Both the position numbers and the translations under genes were made by a program. A stretch of DNA of 64,000 bases. Origin: Orbilia blumenaviensis. Lineage: Eukaryota; Ascomycota; Orbiliomycetes; Orbiliales; Orbiliaceae. The stretch is from positions 1,240,001-1,304,000 of the forward strand of contig JAVHNS010000006.1 of assembly GCA_036872755.1 (NCBI GenBank). The letters run 5' to 3'. Of this stretch, positions 1 through 13,380 are shown one piece after another; position 1 is the first letter of the stretch, and the number at the start of each line of letters is the position of its first letter. Below the pieces are notes generated by a model that was not told the origin of the DNA, did not search any database, and saw nothing but the letters and a program-made list of their open reading frames with translations.

Positions 1-2004
1 TAGTTAGCCTTAGGTTTACGATTTTTGGTCCAAGCTCTATCAGCGAATTGCGCGCTGTGTTGGAAGGATAGATTCCAACACGGTCTAATTCGGATGCTCA
101 AAAGTCCTCGAAACTCTGGTCTGTCTGAACTCTCGTCCGGGGCTATCTAAGCTCGGGCTAGTTCACGAGACTATTTCGTTCCGCATCCGCCTCTCCGAGA
201 GTCCAATCCAAAGCGACAGAATGGAACCGAGAACCTTTGTGTTCTAAGGGCCTGTACTTGAACAGAGACATTGCGTTGGGGCCCCACGCTGCTTCGCCCA
301 AACAGCTTTTCGATAGAGGTGGATTATCGTCGGAGCGTAACGTTCGTAGTATTCGTCAAACGGCACGCGCGCATTATTCGGGTCTATCCTGTCAATCGGC
401 CGCCCCGACTCGCAATTGTTCCATCGGAGGGTTACCGGAGTCCGCCCGCAAATATGGATAATTGCAATTGGGTCGATGCAGGTTTGAGCGGTCTCGGATG
501 GGTGTTTCACTAGTTCACATCAGATGCAACTCGAGAACTCCTAGATATTACTATGTGTAAATATAGCCAGTGTTCGGGTTTTCAACGTAATATTCAATAT
601 TCCACTGCCACGATCAGCCGAGCGAAAGTCTCGAGGAATTCTTTCCAATCTTCATGGTCGCAGGCTTGAGAACGCGTTCCAATCTCGTGATGCATGACGA
701 GCCTCGAACTTTTTTCGTTTTTTTGTTCGCTATCGTGATTCCAAAAATCGTTTTTATCCTGACCTTGCCCCATGGCTTCGGCCTACCATGCACCGACAGG
801 GTACCCACAAGCATGTATTCTAGCCCGTTATAAGTAAAACTATCCCCACCATTGCATTTCTTGGACAACTGAGTAACATCAACACAAGGACCAACATTTC
901 CAAAAGAGTCAAGCACCAAGCTCAACCTGCATATGCACCTGATGGATCCCGCCACCCTATTGGCCACGGCTTCCGCGCCTTGTCATGCATTCATTTGCAT
1001 TTACCAGTTTTCAAATGCTGCTTGGATGGTTGGTGTGGAAAGATACTCCTCTTAACTGGTGTCCTGCAGGCGCCCATACATATTATCCGGAGAATTTGGG
1101 TCCGGATTATCCCCAGTGGATTTGATTTTAGCACCAAAAAAAAAAACATCCAATTGTCACATTCCATTAGGTTGACATGCAGAAAACTGGTATGTGGTGT
1201 GTACCCACCTGATAGATCTAGAAATGTGTGGGCAAACATCGTAGAAGGCTTCTAGAAAAGTGCGTAAACTGGTACCGTGGCGGGCCAGCTGATATCATGA
1301 TACCACTTCTGAGACAAACCTTCGGGTGATACCAACGTTAAGCTAAATTTTCTCTTCCTTATTTGGAAAAAAAAAAAAACTTTTGCTCCTCTCGCCGAAA
1401 CCCTCGAATGATGATTGCAAAATAATGGCGAGCCCCGCCGGGGTATAGTATAGGATGGCTGAAAATTTTTAGAGACAGCCAATGGCATTTATCACGGACC
1501 ATAAAGATGTCGAGGGTAAGGGAGGGCCATTTCGTGCGACCCTTGTTGTAAACTCCCCTTTTTCCCACTGTATGATATTTTCTCCTCTCGTTCTCCACCT
1601 CTACAGGTTTTGGGAGACATGTTTCTCGCACGTAGAGGAAATGTACTCTCTTGATCTGCAGCTGCATACCCACTGCCCTCGTGATTCTTAATTAACCCTT
1701 CACATGGCCGGTAGATGTCGTTCATGCATGGTGTGATGGAACGCAAATTCGTATTCCAGCCAGCATTGTCAGTTTTGCTACCCCAAATGTCTTACCCCAC
1801 CTCCGCTCTCCGACTCCATGAGTCGCTGCTTGACTTCCACACGGACCACCAAATTTCTTTTCCAAGTAGCACTGCTTTTTCTTTCCAAAGCTGACGACCC
1901 TATACCACCATTGGTTGCCATGTTTTCCCCGCTAATATCCCGCAAGAACCACTTCTCCGACACAGCTACTTCCCTTGTCCCGCTCTCTCTGTTTTTTTAT
2001 TTCC

Positions 2005-2034
2005 CTTTCTTTCTTTCTTTCTTTCTTTCTTTCT
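2005..2034. repeat. (CTTT)n microsatellite
   Basis: About seven and a half copies of a CTTT tetranucleotide lie in a longer pyrimidine-rich stretch (about 1975-2045). No adjacent gene could be identified, so I assign no regulatory role. Confidence 0.9.
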
Positions 2035-5000
2035 ATCTCCCTCAGTTTTTTGTGACTGCGCCGAAAGTTTGCTACCTGATACGAGAGCATATCTTACCTC
2101 CCCACCTAAGTAAATAATTATTCATTATGCCTGCATGTACCTGCTTCCAGTGAGCTGGTAAAGGAGCGGCACAAATACCCTTGTAAAATACAGAGGTATC
2201 TGTGCCGTCCTTGCATCGTGTCCCTCGCTATTCGTTATTAATTTACTCCTATTACAGGATCGTTGTGCAGTCATCAGGTCCTGGTCCAATCCAATCTTTA
2301 GTAATTGGTTTATATCTCTCAAACGCACCCGGAATTGGATTCTAGAGTACCATGCAAATGCATGTTCTCTCAAAGCCAAGCATTGTATTACTTGATTCAA
2401 TAATGCATGTTTTCCTAAAATACCAGTGAGGTTTCCGACCACGACTTTCGAATTTCTGAGCTTCTTTTTCTTGGGCGCGTAGTAGAAGAGAAATTAATTT
2501 ATCACGCAACTTGTAGTTCACCGGAAAGATAAATTTTCTAAATACGTCCCGAACGGACGATATTTGATCGTAAATCTCGTTACTCTGAGGAGCTGGAGAA
2601 TCCTCGAGGGTGCGCATCCCTGAACAGAAAACCACGCTACAACAAACAGGGGGGAAGTGGAGTAAAAAATATGGTGCTCAAATTTCAAATACGATGCAAA
2701 GGGCCGTTAGACTTGCTGATCACTAAGTGGCTATTGCCTCACCTGCCCATGCATCGATCTACCAATGCACGCCGTAGACTAGTTTGCCTTTCGAATCTAA
2801 CTAGAACTTCCTCAACATAGGTTTCATTGATAAGAGGCGATAATAAAATAAAAAAAAACTCGTGCTAAAATTTCTTCGCATCTCCAGGAGCTGAGCTCTT
2901 GTTCATGGAAGCCACCTTGGACCTCGATCTAGGTCTTTTGATCATACCGGTAAAGGCATAATCGCAAGGCCAACATTTAATAATCCCTTGTCCTGATCAA
3001 TCTGTGTCCGAAAAATCGGGAAGTAGAGCCGTACGAAAGCTTGTTCGAGCACATATTCCGAGACTGCCGCAATCACTATGTTCGCTATCTGGACTTTGCT
3101 ATTCCGAGACTGTTCCTGCTAGCATGCTAGGACTCGTAAACTCAAGCGGGGTATGCATGAGATGGTACAGGATTCTTGGTCGGAATGCAAGGGTGGGACC
3201 TCCCTTTACACCTGTTTACGCCTTCTAGTACGCCTACAGCTATACCATGACTAAACCCTTCCCCTAGAAATATATGTTTTCTTTGGTCGGTCTCTCCTCG
3301 CGTGGGCACTTGACATGCTAGACCCCGATACAATAATGACATACATGTATGTATATAAATCGGCTTGCCCCTCATCGGAATACGGCCTTGGTCAGTTGAC
3401 CACAGGGAGTAAGACTCCACAATTGCATATTATATACAATTATAAAAAGTAATATTGGAACCAACAGCGATCAATATAGAAGAGAAAAGTAGAGGGGACA
3501 AGGAAGTAGTATTCATCGGAGAGATCTTGTTCCTCATTACGACGTGCGTTCTATTCATAGGTCCTCAAAATTCTCGCCGAGGGCGAACCAGCTTAGTATT
3601 ATCACATAATTCTACAAACAGGAACAGACGCTTGTGGAAGAACATTTGTAGTCTCTCAACCAATGCCTTGATTGAGACATCCCCGTTCCTAAATCACCCC
3701 ATAAATATCCCACCCATTATGTCGTTTGATCATTAGCCAACTACCACGAACATTTCACCTGGTTTAGATCTTAAGTACTGATTACCATTATAAAGCCTAT
3801 GTAGTACTAGCCGTTGAAGTATCGCTTTATCTTGTATGAATAACTCAAAGATGAACGTCTTTCGAAGTATGAAGTATAAAAACGATGTGCGGCAATGTTA
3901 ATGGAGTGAGTTAGCATACTATATGCTTACGAATGAAGCTAGTGATCGCAGAAGATTATTTATACCACCGGTCCGTATACGCGTATAAAACCAATAGCCA
4001 GGGTATATTGTTATCTTAACTTAGGTTTGTATGTCAATTGACTCGTATTCCAACAGCAGCGCTATGCATCTCGAGTACGTCTGGGTTTTAGTCCCTCATA
4101 TAGGTATCGGATCTAAGTTAGTGATTCCTACGAGAAATATCACCAAAATATCGATCTGTAGGTCCAGAAGCGTCCTCTCAGATTCCAGTTTATAGTCGCC
4201 GAGATCTCTGCGCGGCGCATACATTAAGGTAGAAAGGCGACATTTCTTACATGTGCGTATTATGCTGTGTCGGTTTATTAATTGATAAAATGGTATACGG
4301 GAGGCCTCGAGGGTTGTACTCAAGGTCTGATTCAAAGGTGACGTTAGTCTAGTACACTCCCAAATACATGCACATGCAAATTATATTATTAAAATACTTG
4401 TACGGAAGGCTAGGGAACGAGACATACTATACGACAAGGCTCTACATCGGACTTCCACGCTACCGTCGATATCAAGGCCATGTAAAATAGCTATTACTAC
4501 TTTTTTCTTTTTTCTTTTTTATCGATATCCATTTTTGTATCCGCGCAACTTCCTATTCGTGGGACCCCAATTTAAAGCCTTGACCCACAACTGAGTGCAC
4601 ATACTAATACGCTAGGTATATTAGCCCATATCGAGGAAATACTGCGCAGATAATCACTATTTATTCGCTAATTTGATACCAGCATGAATTTTGTAAAGAC
4701 GTTCAAAGGCAAGTGTTAGTTTGTAAAGAGATACCTGGTTTAGCATTAGTAGGCCGGGATCTACTAGTAGATAGTATGTTGAAAGAAACACTTCTGGCAG
4801 CTAATAAAAGTAATTTATATACTCGGTACTATTTATCCAAGTTGAGACTAAAACCCCAGATGTTATAATATTATTTAACACAGGTTCCGCTATGCATGGG
4901 TAGCCGATGGCTTGGGGTATGGAACCTTAAATAGGTACCGAATCACTCATAGCACCATGATTACGATATGTACTCAGTATCCAGATCCTGCTCTATGGCA

Positions 5001-7232
5001 CTGGAATATGTATTATGTACATAGAGGTCTCATTGGGTACTCATCAAGGGTGCTGCTCGCGTATCAATTGCAAACTCCAGAAAAAAACATAGCCTTTGCG
5101 GTCTAATCAATCTTAGCATAAAAGTGTGTACCTAGTATAGCTTTAAACTCAGGAACGTCGATATGATTTCTACTAACGATCAGGCTAGACGGATGTTAAT
5201 TTATGTTATCCTACGTGCATGACGGGTCTTGTCGACTCATGAGAATCAAGACATGTCACATGTAGGCGTAGGGCAACACATTAAGTTGGTGTATTTTGAA
5301 CAATCACAAGCCCGCACCAAGCCACGATATAATTGATCATAGCTTATAGTACATTTTGTTAAGCCAAAAGGCTGTCCGCGTTCTTATATACCTGAACTGA
5401 TCTCCACTACATGCCTGACAAATTTGACCCCTCCGGCAACCAATATACTTAAAGAAACAAATGCAATATATTTCATATATTACACAGCGATTGCTCAAAC
5501 TTTCTTGGGATCCTCGACCGCGGTACCGGCATATCGATATATCTGTTGAGTCAAGTTTCAATATTAGCACGTAGGTACCCTTTAAGCATCAGGAGCGCCA
5601 TCTTTAAGCGCCCATTCACGAACCCGAACATCGGTATGCTAATGATAATTGGCTCCTATTCAGCGGCTAGACAAATGGGCTATGCATACTGGTATCAGTG
5701 CCTAAAGTCTAACATTTAGATTAGTACAGACGCTTATTGTTTTCAAGCCCTGGTAGTGCAGGAATATCCAGTCCCATTTCATCCGGACAACCGCAGACTC
5801 CAAGGGCACACATAAGCGCACGATAGGATGAGCCCCGGTATCGTTTGATTAATCCGTTTTGAGCAACTACTTACGGAACTAAGGGCGTAGCTGTAGCTCG
5901 GTGCAAACCTGTAACCAACTACTAAGGCAGCGCCGGCCACACTATTGTCCCGTTTAACCTTGTATCTACGCTCCAAATTACGGATATATCACGGCAGGTA
6001 TGCCGAAAACACATCTTGGTACTGTTGGTATCACAAGGAATCGACCTTGATTTTTTGGATATTAGATTACTGCATCGATACCCCTGCAGAATGTGGCTTC
6101 ATCTAGCGTCTACTCACATATCGGGTGTTTAAACCATCTTTTAAAACGCTCTCTGGTTACTTCTTCTGCTTTTCCTTTAGAATATTTATTTGGCATTTTA
6201 TAAGTCGTTATTGTACACTTAAGTAAGTATTGATCTTCCAGCCAATATTGCGGTAACTGTAAACACACTGTCTTGAAGGCTTTACTGATGCGAAAAACGT
6301 GGTCGGGCCCGCGGGCTGGAAAGCCAATTTATCGATATCCGGCGTGTCAATGACATCATTTGTCACGGCACCCGTAGATCAGAGAAGCTAGTTTAACTCT
6401 AATTATCGAGACGAGACTGGCTGTGTCACGGGCCTTTCATGCCAAAGCGCCCACAGACCGCCCACCTAATTTGTCGATATCGTCATATAGCCCGATACTA
6501 TCTTAATAATCAGTTAGGATATACATGGATGGTTTAGGTCTTTTAGAACCTTAGAGTGTGGTACAAGTTAGGGGATTCGGAACACCTGCCATCTCAATTT
6601 ATTAGGAAATGTATTCGCAAATGCGATCCGGATTTTACCAGAGAGCGATCTCAGTATCCTAGGATCAGCAGATGTTTTGGCCGTATGTGGTCACTAAATA
6701 AAGCTGAAGCAAGTAGCTTGTAGCGAACTTGGCGCATTCAAAATGCTGACCGATACCACGCGCATGCCAATGTTGTGTTAATTTTGGCCAAAAGTGGCTA
6801 GCTCAATCTTGGCACTTGGTGGAGAAAGCGGTGTCTTAATCTAGGAACCGATGACTTCGAGGTACTTCTAAGCTAGCTGTTGAATTAGTTAATTATTCAT
6901 CCTTGTGGTAGCTACGATCGATCCTTTGTTTTACGTATCACACCTCCGATTCCGATCAATCCGAGAATAGGCAGCAAAGCTCAATTTGGTCCGTCCATTT
7001 ATGACAATCGACAAGCTATCCCTTTTACTATTATAAATCCAATTAGAATCGATCGATATCGTATTTAGCCAGCATTTGATCCAGTATATATGAACGATTT
7101 GGATATTCATATGCATAGGCACTAGGATTGCATCCGCCCGCCCTTCGCCTTTGGGATCCTCGGACTCTATACTATTTGCAAATTCGCGACCCGTTCCTTG
7201 TACTTACATCAAGCTGGATCAGCCTGATTGAC

Positions 7233-7297
7233 GACTAAGACTTGAACCATTTAAGCTAACACTTAACAACCCGCTTTACCAACCTCCCACCTCGCCA
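7233..7297 (-). other. tRNA-like relic (degenerate A and B boxes)
   Basis: Read on the minus strand, this stretch contains a near-consensus A box (GGTTGGTAAAGCG), then a TGTTAA element where a tRNA-Asn anticodon loop would lie, then a B box (GGTTCAAGTC). The A-to-B spacing of about 34 nt is close to that of a normal tRNA. The acceptor and T stems do not pair, so it cannot fold as a working tRNA. It is most likely a decayed tRNA copy or the head of a tRNA-derived SINE; chance similarity is possible. Confidence 0.3.
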
Positions 7298-7808
7298 AAC
7301 TCTCGCTAGCGCTAAAGCTCGACGTACCTGGCTCGCCTTCTATGGGTGTCGCAGCTCATGACTTGCACTCTCGACTATTTCCGAATCTTGAAAAGTATTT
7401 GTATACTCAAGAAAACAGTATATTAGAGCACTACAATACAAACTCAAAACATTACTGTTGACTCATGTCCAATCTTGTCTAAAAGGTTGGTAGAAACCTG
7501 TCCCTGCTGTAGATCTGGGACCACCAAGTGGGGCAACAATATCTGATTGGTCGGAAATAACTGCACGAAACCCTTTTGGACCGTAGGGAATACTGTATCA
7601 TGAGATTATCGGTTACTCTGATGTGCACATCACATCATCATAATTATGATATTACAGGGGAATTATTAGGGTCGATGCAGTAAGTTTTGTTGATCAATTG
7701 ATCTAACCTCTCTAATATCATTCAGGCGAACCCTCTACTCAAATAGCGGTTCATCCAGCCGTGTGCAAGAATGCTTCTTGCGAGCAGCTAAACCAAAATC
7801 AGAGTAAA

Positions 7809-7823
7809 TTTTTTTTTTTTTTT
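7809..7823. repeat. poly(T) tract, 15 nt
   Basis: Uninterrupted run of T in gene-free DNA. It is one of several A/T homopolymers of 13 nt or more spread over the window. Confidence 0.9.
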
Positions 7824-9339
7824 GCTGCAAACCATACTCGCCAGTCAGCACTCCTGCTCCCAAGTAGTATGACCCAAAACAGAACCGAGATAATTTCTGG
7901 ACCGACACCGTGCCCTATCTTGTGGCAAACATAAAAAGTTGAAGGTCTCCACAACCATGGATTGCAAAACGGTGTGTGCAGAGGGCGGTATTCGAATATT
8001 CCCACAAGCAATGTAAAGGGATGGTCCAGACCTAAAATCTATCCTCATAAGGTATCATTGCATTTTATTTTCATGCTCTGACCCGTTGCCAAGGCTCTGG
8101 TGGTGAATCAATGGATCAGTCTTATCATCCAATACATAGCCCCGGGCACTACACAGTTCTGTTAACGCGTCAACGTTGGTAGAAGCCACCATTGACTACT
8201 CACATCGCCTACCAGCCTCTGCAGGTTGATTGAAATTAATTAGATGCGAGATTACATTTCCATATCCTCTAAGCACAAAGCCCAGGCCAAGGCTCCCAGG
8301 TACGTGGCCAACGACTCGAGCTAATACCCCGCACATCCCGGATCAGATATGGGTTCCATTCGTCGCGTCTAGGTCAAAGCACTGGCAGGGCTGCCCCGAG
8401 TACCAGAGACCAGTGTACCCATCAATTTAACCCCGGCAGGGTATGCACGAATTTTTTGTGGCTGCTTGTTTAAGTTCTCGCTTGTCCTTGGCGGACTGGG
8501 CACCATCCAGAATATTTTGCTTTTTGATTTGGACTTAAAGTAGCAATCCCGCTCGGGTTAGAGCCTGCTACCATGAAGAATCTCGACCAACCTTCAAATC
8601 AACTACGCCTTCGGCCGGCGCTGGAATTGAGGATATGAGGAGATTTGACTCCGCATTTGATGTGTCCTGCATTAAGCATAATTCACTGCTATAACTAAAT
8701 TTAAGATGGATATGACGATGCAATTGTGTCAGATTGGATGATTGCAAATTGGATAGATACCTAGACCCCCACGAAGATAGCCAACATCATAAACGAAGAT
8801 CGGTCTTGGTGGGGATCGCAGTCGGCTTTCAGGTGTGGCCCCATTGAAAGAGTTCCATATAACTTATGCTATATACGAAATAAGCTAAGATTCCGGAGCT
8901 CTCGGACAAAATCAAAGACCCTGATAAATGCATGGGTTTCATCAGTTCAAAGATGAGCCCATATTCCATGGCGCTGCTACATAGGGTAACGAGCTGAAGT
9001 TGCACACAATATGTATAATCTATCATGTAAGTTACCTAGGTACATAGCTGGCTTTAGATAGAGGTGAGACGACGCAAATATATTAAACTAACTTAACTTT
9101 TGTGAACCAATTCACTTTTTTAGTAGCTAATCACGAAATCCACAGGCAAGCAGTAGATATTCCTGGATTAAAAGAATATTCTATACATTTTAGACCTAGA
9201 AATGTACAAATAGTTAAACCTGCTGACTGCTTTCATCAAGATACGTCTGTAGCCATGTGAGGAACTAGCCCAATTTTTTTTGAGAAGTCTGCGCTCGGCA
9301 GGACTAAGAAGACCAAGTATATGGTGATGTGGCTAGCTA

Positions 9340-9377
9340 AACGTGTAGATTCACTCTTGTTGACGAATCTACACGTT
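9340..9377. repeat. perfect inverted repeat (13-bp arms, 12-nt loop)
   Basis: The left arm AACGTGTAGATTC (9340-9352) is exactly complementary to the right arm GAATCTACACGTT (9365-9377), with 12 nt between. No T-run follows and no gene ends here. It lies about 500 bp upstream of the F-box gene. It could be the tip of a small foldback element or a hairpin RNA. Confidence 0.85.
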
Positions 9378-9848
9378 AAAATGCCAAACACGCACACGAT
9401 AACCTATGGACAGACCTGAATAGATAATTGGTATTGATACATTTGTGTCACAATGCGGGTGTTTAAAAAGTAACTGGAACAAATCTCCAAACCTCCAATC
9501 TCCAATATTATATGCAATCTCACCATCACCATCACTACTACGTACAATGTCATAGTGCAACATTGTGACGTGAATTGCAATATTGCAAGATATTTATTTG
9601 ACGCCTCGTTCGATGACCATTAATATCTCAAGATTGAAATAACACCGTGCCGGTACGTCCCTGTGCAGATATCAGGAACCCCCCTCCCCAAATTATATAC
9701 CTGGCGTATGGGCTAGCAAGCTTGAAGGGGGTAGTGGCTAAGGTCTCAAGATCGTGATAGTTTCACAAAGGAAGATTATTCCAGGCATTGTGATAAGATT
9801 TCGATCATCTCTTCATATCAAAGCCTATCACTGTACAATTTTTACAGG

Positions 9849-9867
9849 TTTTTTTTTTTTTTTTTTT
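9849..9867. repeat. poly(T) tract, 19 nt, just upstream of F-box ORF
   Basis: A run of 19 T ends 16 nt before the ATG of the F-box gene. Poly(dA:dT) tracts often disfavour nucleosomes in fungal promoters, so it may belong to the promoter or 5' UTR; that role is inferred from position only. Confidence 0.85.
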
Positions 9868-9883
9868 ACGCCTATCAAGAACC

Positions 9884-10966
9884 ATGGCGGATAGAACAGC
9901 CTCCAGCATCCTCGTCCGACAGCGGGTGGAATTGCAAACATCCTCGTTGCCGGAGAAAGCTCTCATCGAAATCATGAATCTCCTAGAGATACACGATCTT
10001 TGTTCATTTGCCACGGCCAACAAATCGGCCCGCGAAGCTCTGAAACGGTGTCCTGAACAAATCATCGTTGCTTCCCTAGCACGGAGTCTTCCAAACCCCG
10101 ATATTCTAAAATGGTTTCCTTTCCCTGAGACCCATGCTAACTCTAAGGCAACCGCTCACGTCACCTTTGACCCGAATTCGAACACGGCTGAAGAAAGCAA
10201 CCGCAGCCTTTCGACGCAGCCTTTCGACGCGGCTCGACATTTATTATATCTTCGGCATGCAATCCGTGTACTTAAAGTTTCTGATGGAATATCCTTCTTT
10301 AGCAAGTGGCTTCATCGGGTGGAGAGGCACGGCAATAATGGGAACCACAACTGCTCAACCGAGTACTGCAATTCCAAGATATGCAATGAAACGTTTAGAG
10401 TGGTTCTATTTCTCGCCCAGAACGAGGTTTATAATGCTCATAGGTACCTCAGACATTGCACAGTTGAGGAGCGTATTGCCGCAAGATGTGATCCTCAGGC
10501 TTTCGATAAAATCGAACTGCCGTTGCCGGAAAACTGGTGGATCAGAGAAAGTATCTTAACTATTCATCGGGACCGGCTCAGGGAAATTTCGGCCGAAGGC
10601 TCGCACAGAAACGAGCTCTTAGAGAAGTACCTGGACTACGTGGTCACTACCAGTAGAGATGAATCCTTCCAGCACCGCAGGATGTGGTTAGCAAAATATT
10701 TAACCAGGGAAACCAACATGACACCCGCTAGAAAGATCGAGGAATTTGAGAAACAGGGTGATGTGTTTTGGTATAATAAAGGGATCGTCACAGGGCTTGT
10801 CTTCACACAGATTGCGCCTCTCAGCTGGTGGCATGACTCCATGATTATGGGGGCCTGGCAATCCAAAGATCGCGATATCCGGGGTTTTGAGCACATGCGA
10901 GATGTCTCAATATCTTGCTACCAGAAAGCCGTCAAGGTTGTCGAAATCCTTGGCATCAAAGATTGA
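9884..10966 (+). CDS. F-box domain protein
   Basis: An intact single-exon frame of 360 residues with a good start context (ACCATGG). Residues about 20-58 fit an F-box: an LPEKALIEIMNLL helix, then HDLCSFATANKSAREAL. F-box proteins bring substrates to SCF (Skp1-Cul1) ubiquitin ligases through this helix bundle. The remaining 300 residues contain no LRR, WD40 or Kelch repeats that I can recognise, so the substrate is unknown. Residues about 145-170 carry several His and Cys, but not in a recognised zinc-finger spacing. This is the large class of lineage-specific fungal F-box proteins, which vary rapidly between species. A 13-nt unit is repeated twice at 10202-10227, just after the F-box region. 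No neighbouring gene suggests a pathway. I am confident of the F-box and uncertain of everything beyond it. Confidence 0.8.
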   Translation: MADRTASSILVRQRVELQTSSLPEKALIEIMNLLEIHDLCSFATANKSAREALKRCPEQIIVASLARSLPNPDILKWFPFPETHANSKATAHVTFDPNSNTAEESNRSLSTQPFDAARHLLYLRHAIRVLKVSDGISFFSKWLHRVERHGNNGNHNCSTEYCNSKICNETFRVVLFLAQNEVYNAHRYLRHCTVEERIAARCDPQAFDKIELPLPENWWIRESILTIHRDRLREISAEGSHRNELLEKYLDYVVTTSRDESFQHRRMWLAKYLTRETNMTPARKIEEFEKQGDVFWYNKGIVTGLVFTQIAPLSWWHDSMIMGAWQSKDRDIRGFEHMRDVSISCYQKAVKVVEILGIKD

Positions 10967-12741
10967 TGCTTTGAAACTGCCTTACGGCCACCCCGTCTGC
11001 AGATAGAAATATCGCATTAAACCTCGCTTCCCTTGATCTCGGGCCGTGTAGATCGTGTTCGATAGTTAAGAGAGTTGGAAAGGAGTTCGAAGCCTTCTGA
11101 GATAATCTGTTACAATAACCTCCCAGTCCCCTTTACCCTACAGCTATCTACATGGGCATACTACCCGAGAAAGCTTGATACTAAAAAACGTTTTAAATGC
11201 TGGGTAGGATCTACCTTTGGGTCCCTTAGAGCCTAGAAGAAATCCAGAAGAGTTGCCGATAACATAGGGATGTTTATGTCGAAACCCTCCTAAGTTTCGT
11301 GGATTTTCGGAGCGTAGACTTTCCACTGTTCCTGAACCCGCGATTGACCATCCCTAATGATGCGCCATCGCTTTAGTCTATGAATCCACATTTACACAAT
11401 AAATTTATCTCCCTAGTTTCTTTCTGAAATGTGATACTAAGCATTTCTTACGCCAGTATTATCACTACCCGGAAAACGATCCCTATATCACGCTCGAATA
11501 TCATTAAATACGTCCCCAAGAAGGCTAAGGTATCAGCCGTTAATGTTGCTCTATCCCTGTATAATTGCCAGATCATTGCCCAGACTCTAGTCTGGCACAC
11601 ATAGTGTAGATGCCCCCGTTCATCCCTCTGTGCTTGTGGCCGTGAATTCAGAGAAGGGTTTTTGTGTGGGCGAGAACTTGAGTACCCACGGGCCTGCTTC
11701 ACTTACATATTATGCCTATACTTGAGAACAAAATTTCCCAAAGTGTGGTGATATTAATCATAGCACTAGGGCGAGGGAACCAGACAGATTCATGAAGAAC
11801 AGAGGCGGCAACCACATCGAGTAAGCGGTTGACACGGTACAGCTTCTGAAGAAATATCCTCGTATAGTTATGGCGGGAGTGCTGAGGTCTTGAAGAACTC
11901 CAATTGTGGTTATAGTTGCCGGCTGGCGGAACTAAAAACAAACCTTCGAAGAAAAAAAACCCGATAGCAAGTCGATTTGGAGTCCATATAATTTATGATC
12001 GGGCTCAACTAATGTTCTTTTTGGAGTTTTCATAGCTTCCAGGACTATTTGAAGGTCGATTCCATAGTAGTACCGGATAAACCATGGAAAAAATGCTTCA
12101 CAAATCGATAGATGCGAGTTTAAGAGGCCCTGAAATCGCTATCTCTTTAGGCCATACTTTGTCTAAGATAATTGGGTCGAATATGCGGCATGCGCCGGCG
12201 TTGAGGCAAGTTTTCGTTTCAGACTAGTGTTAGCCTCACAAAACACACCCCTAGGTCCCGGGGCATGCTATAGCAACTTTTTGGTAAGACTGAGAAATTA
12301 GTATGTAGGCGTTTAATAGGATCCCAAATGCCGTCTAACCTATGCAGTGACTTCATCGGCAGCGATAATTGCAAAATACGATGCGACGAGACCATGAGAT
12401 ACCAGCACATCGTACGCAACATATTATGTTGATGCAATTCGTAAAAGCCTCGGCGAAAATTTTGCTCCTTCTCTATAGTTCATCCGAGCCTACCCGGGGG
12501 ACTGCCGGGCAATGTGGAGAAACCACACCCATGGAGGAGTTAGGAAAATTCGAACCGAGTTATTGGATGCGGATCCGAGCACTAGTCTGTAGTAGTGGAG
12601 TTGGCCTTGATACAGTAGGTGGGCCAATTGACTCTGTTCCCCACCCATCCAGCTGGCACCCACTTGAGAAAATCAATTTCTTGTACAAAGCCATTAGATT
12701 CTGCAATTGGACGCCATGTGGTCCAGAGTACGATCGAGCCG

Positions 12742-12761
12742 TTTTTTTTTTTTTTTTTTTT
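12742..12761. repeat. poly(T) tract, 20 nt
   Basis: Uninterrupted T run in intergenic DNA. No recognisable transposon body was found on either side. Confidence 0.9.
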
Positions 12762-13322
12762 AAAAATTTCTCGCTTTGTTCATCCGTGTATCGTTGAATC
12801 GCACGGCTAGCGAGGCCGTTACGAATGAAGAATATCATACCCATGTTCCAAATATCTCGAGGCGAGGTGGACGAGCAGCCCACAAAAAAAGGCAACTCCC
12901 GGAAGTCTTGGCCCAGTTTGAGCTCGAGTTCGCGCTCGACATGTCGACATCTGGTCCATGCTACAAGAAAAAGATAAAAAATGATGTTCCATGCGTGTAG
13001 ATTAGAATTATAATTCGAAATCGCTAAATCCGACCAAAGCTATAATTACAGAGTGATTTCAAACGCCCATGATTTTTTGTGAACAGAGTAAAATGCCAAA
13101 AGGAAAACCAAACAGCAAGTCCGAAGCCAAAGAACCAACGCACGGATGTTCATGAGGTCGTGTACCAAGGATGTGACCAAGCTGACAGAGACATTACCCA
13201 AAACAACAAGAATTAACTAAGGAAATGATCCCAACCCAACCGTAAACCAAATGCAATGAAGTTAGATAAAAGATACAAAAAGAAAACCGGTATCCACCAA
13301 AACTAAGCCAAAGAGTAATAAC

Positions 13323-13349
13323 AAAAAAAAAAAAAAAAAAAAAAAAAAA
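13323..13349. repeat. poly(A) tract, 27 nt, 3' of regulator gene
   Basis: This is the longest homopolymer in the window. It starts 31 nt beyond the stop codon of the minus-strand regulator, so the transcript would carry it as U27 in its 3' UTR. Such tracts are length-unstable and prone to sequencing error. Confidence 0.9.
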
Positions 13350-13380
13350 CAGGATTGGTCGAAAGGGTGAAGTTAGATGT

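Larger units (their letters stand above)
1..9883. other. gene-poor region, no supportable gene
   Basis: I read both strands and found no reading frame above about 120 codons and no family motif. The open frames have no signal peptide, conserved domain or splice-consistent continuation. The stretch holds simple repeats, several A/T homopolymer tracts, a perfect hairpin near 9340-9377 and a tRNA-like relic near 7233-7297, listed separately. It does not look like extreme AT-rich RIP-mutated repeat: G+C is moderate and CpG is common. Short or very divergent genes and non-coding RNAs cannot be excluded. Confidence 0.6.
10967..13380. other. intergenic, no gene seen
   Basis: Between the convergent F-box gene and the Zn2Cys6 regulator I find only short open frames without motifs. 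The notable items are a T20 run at 12742-12761 and an A27 run at 13323-13349; the 400 nt before 13380 probably contain the 3' UTR and terminator of the minus-strand regulator. Confidence 0.55.
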
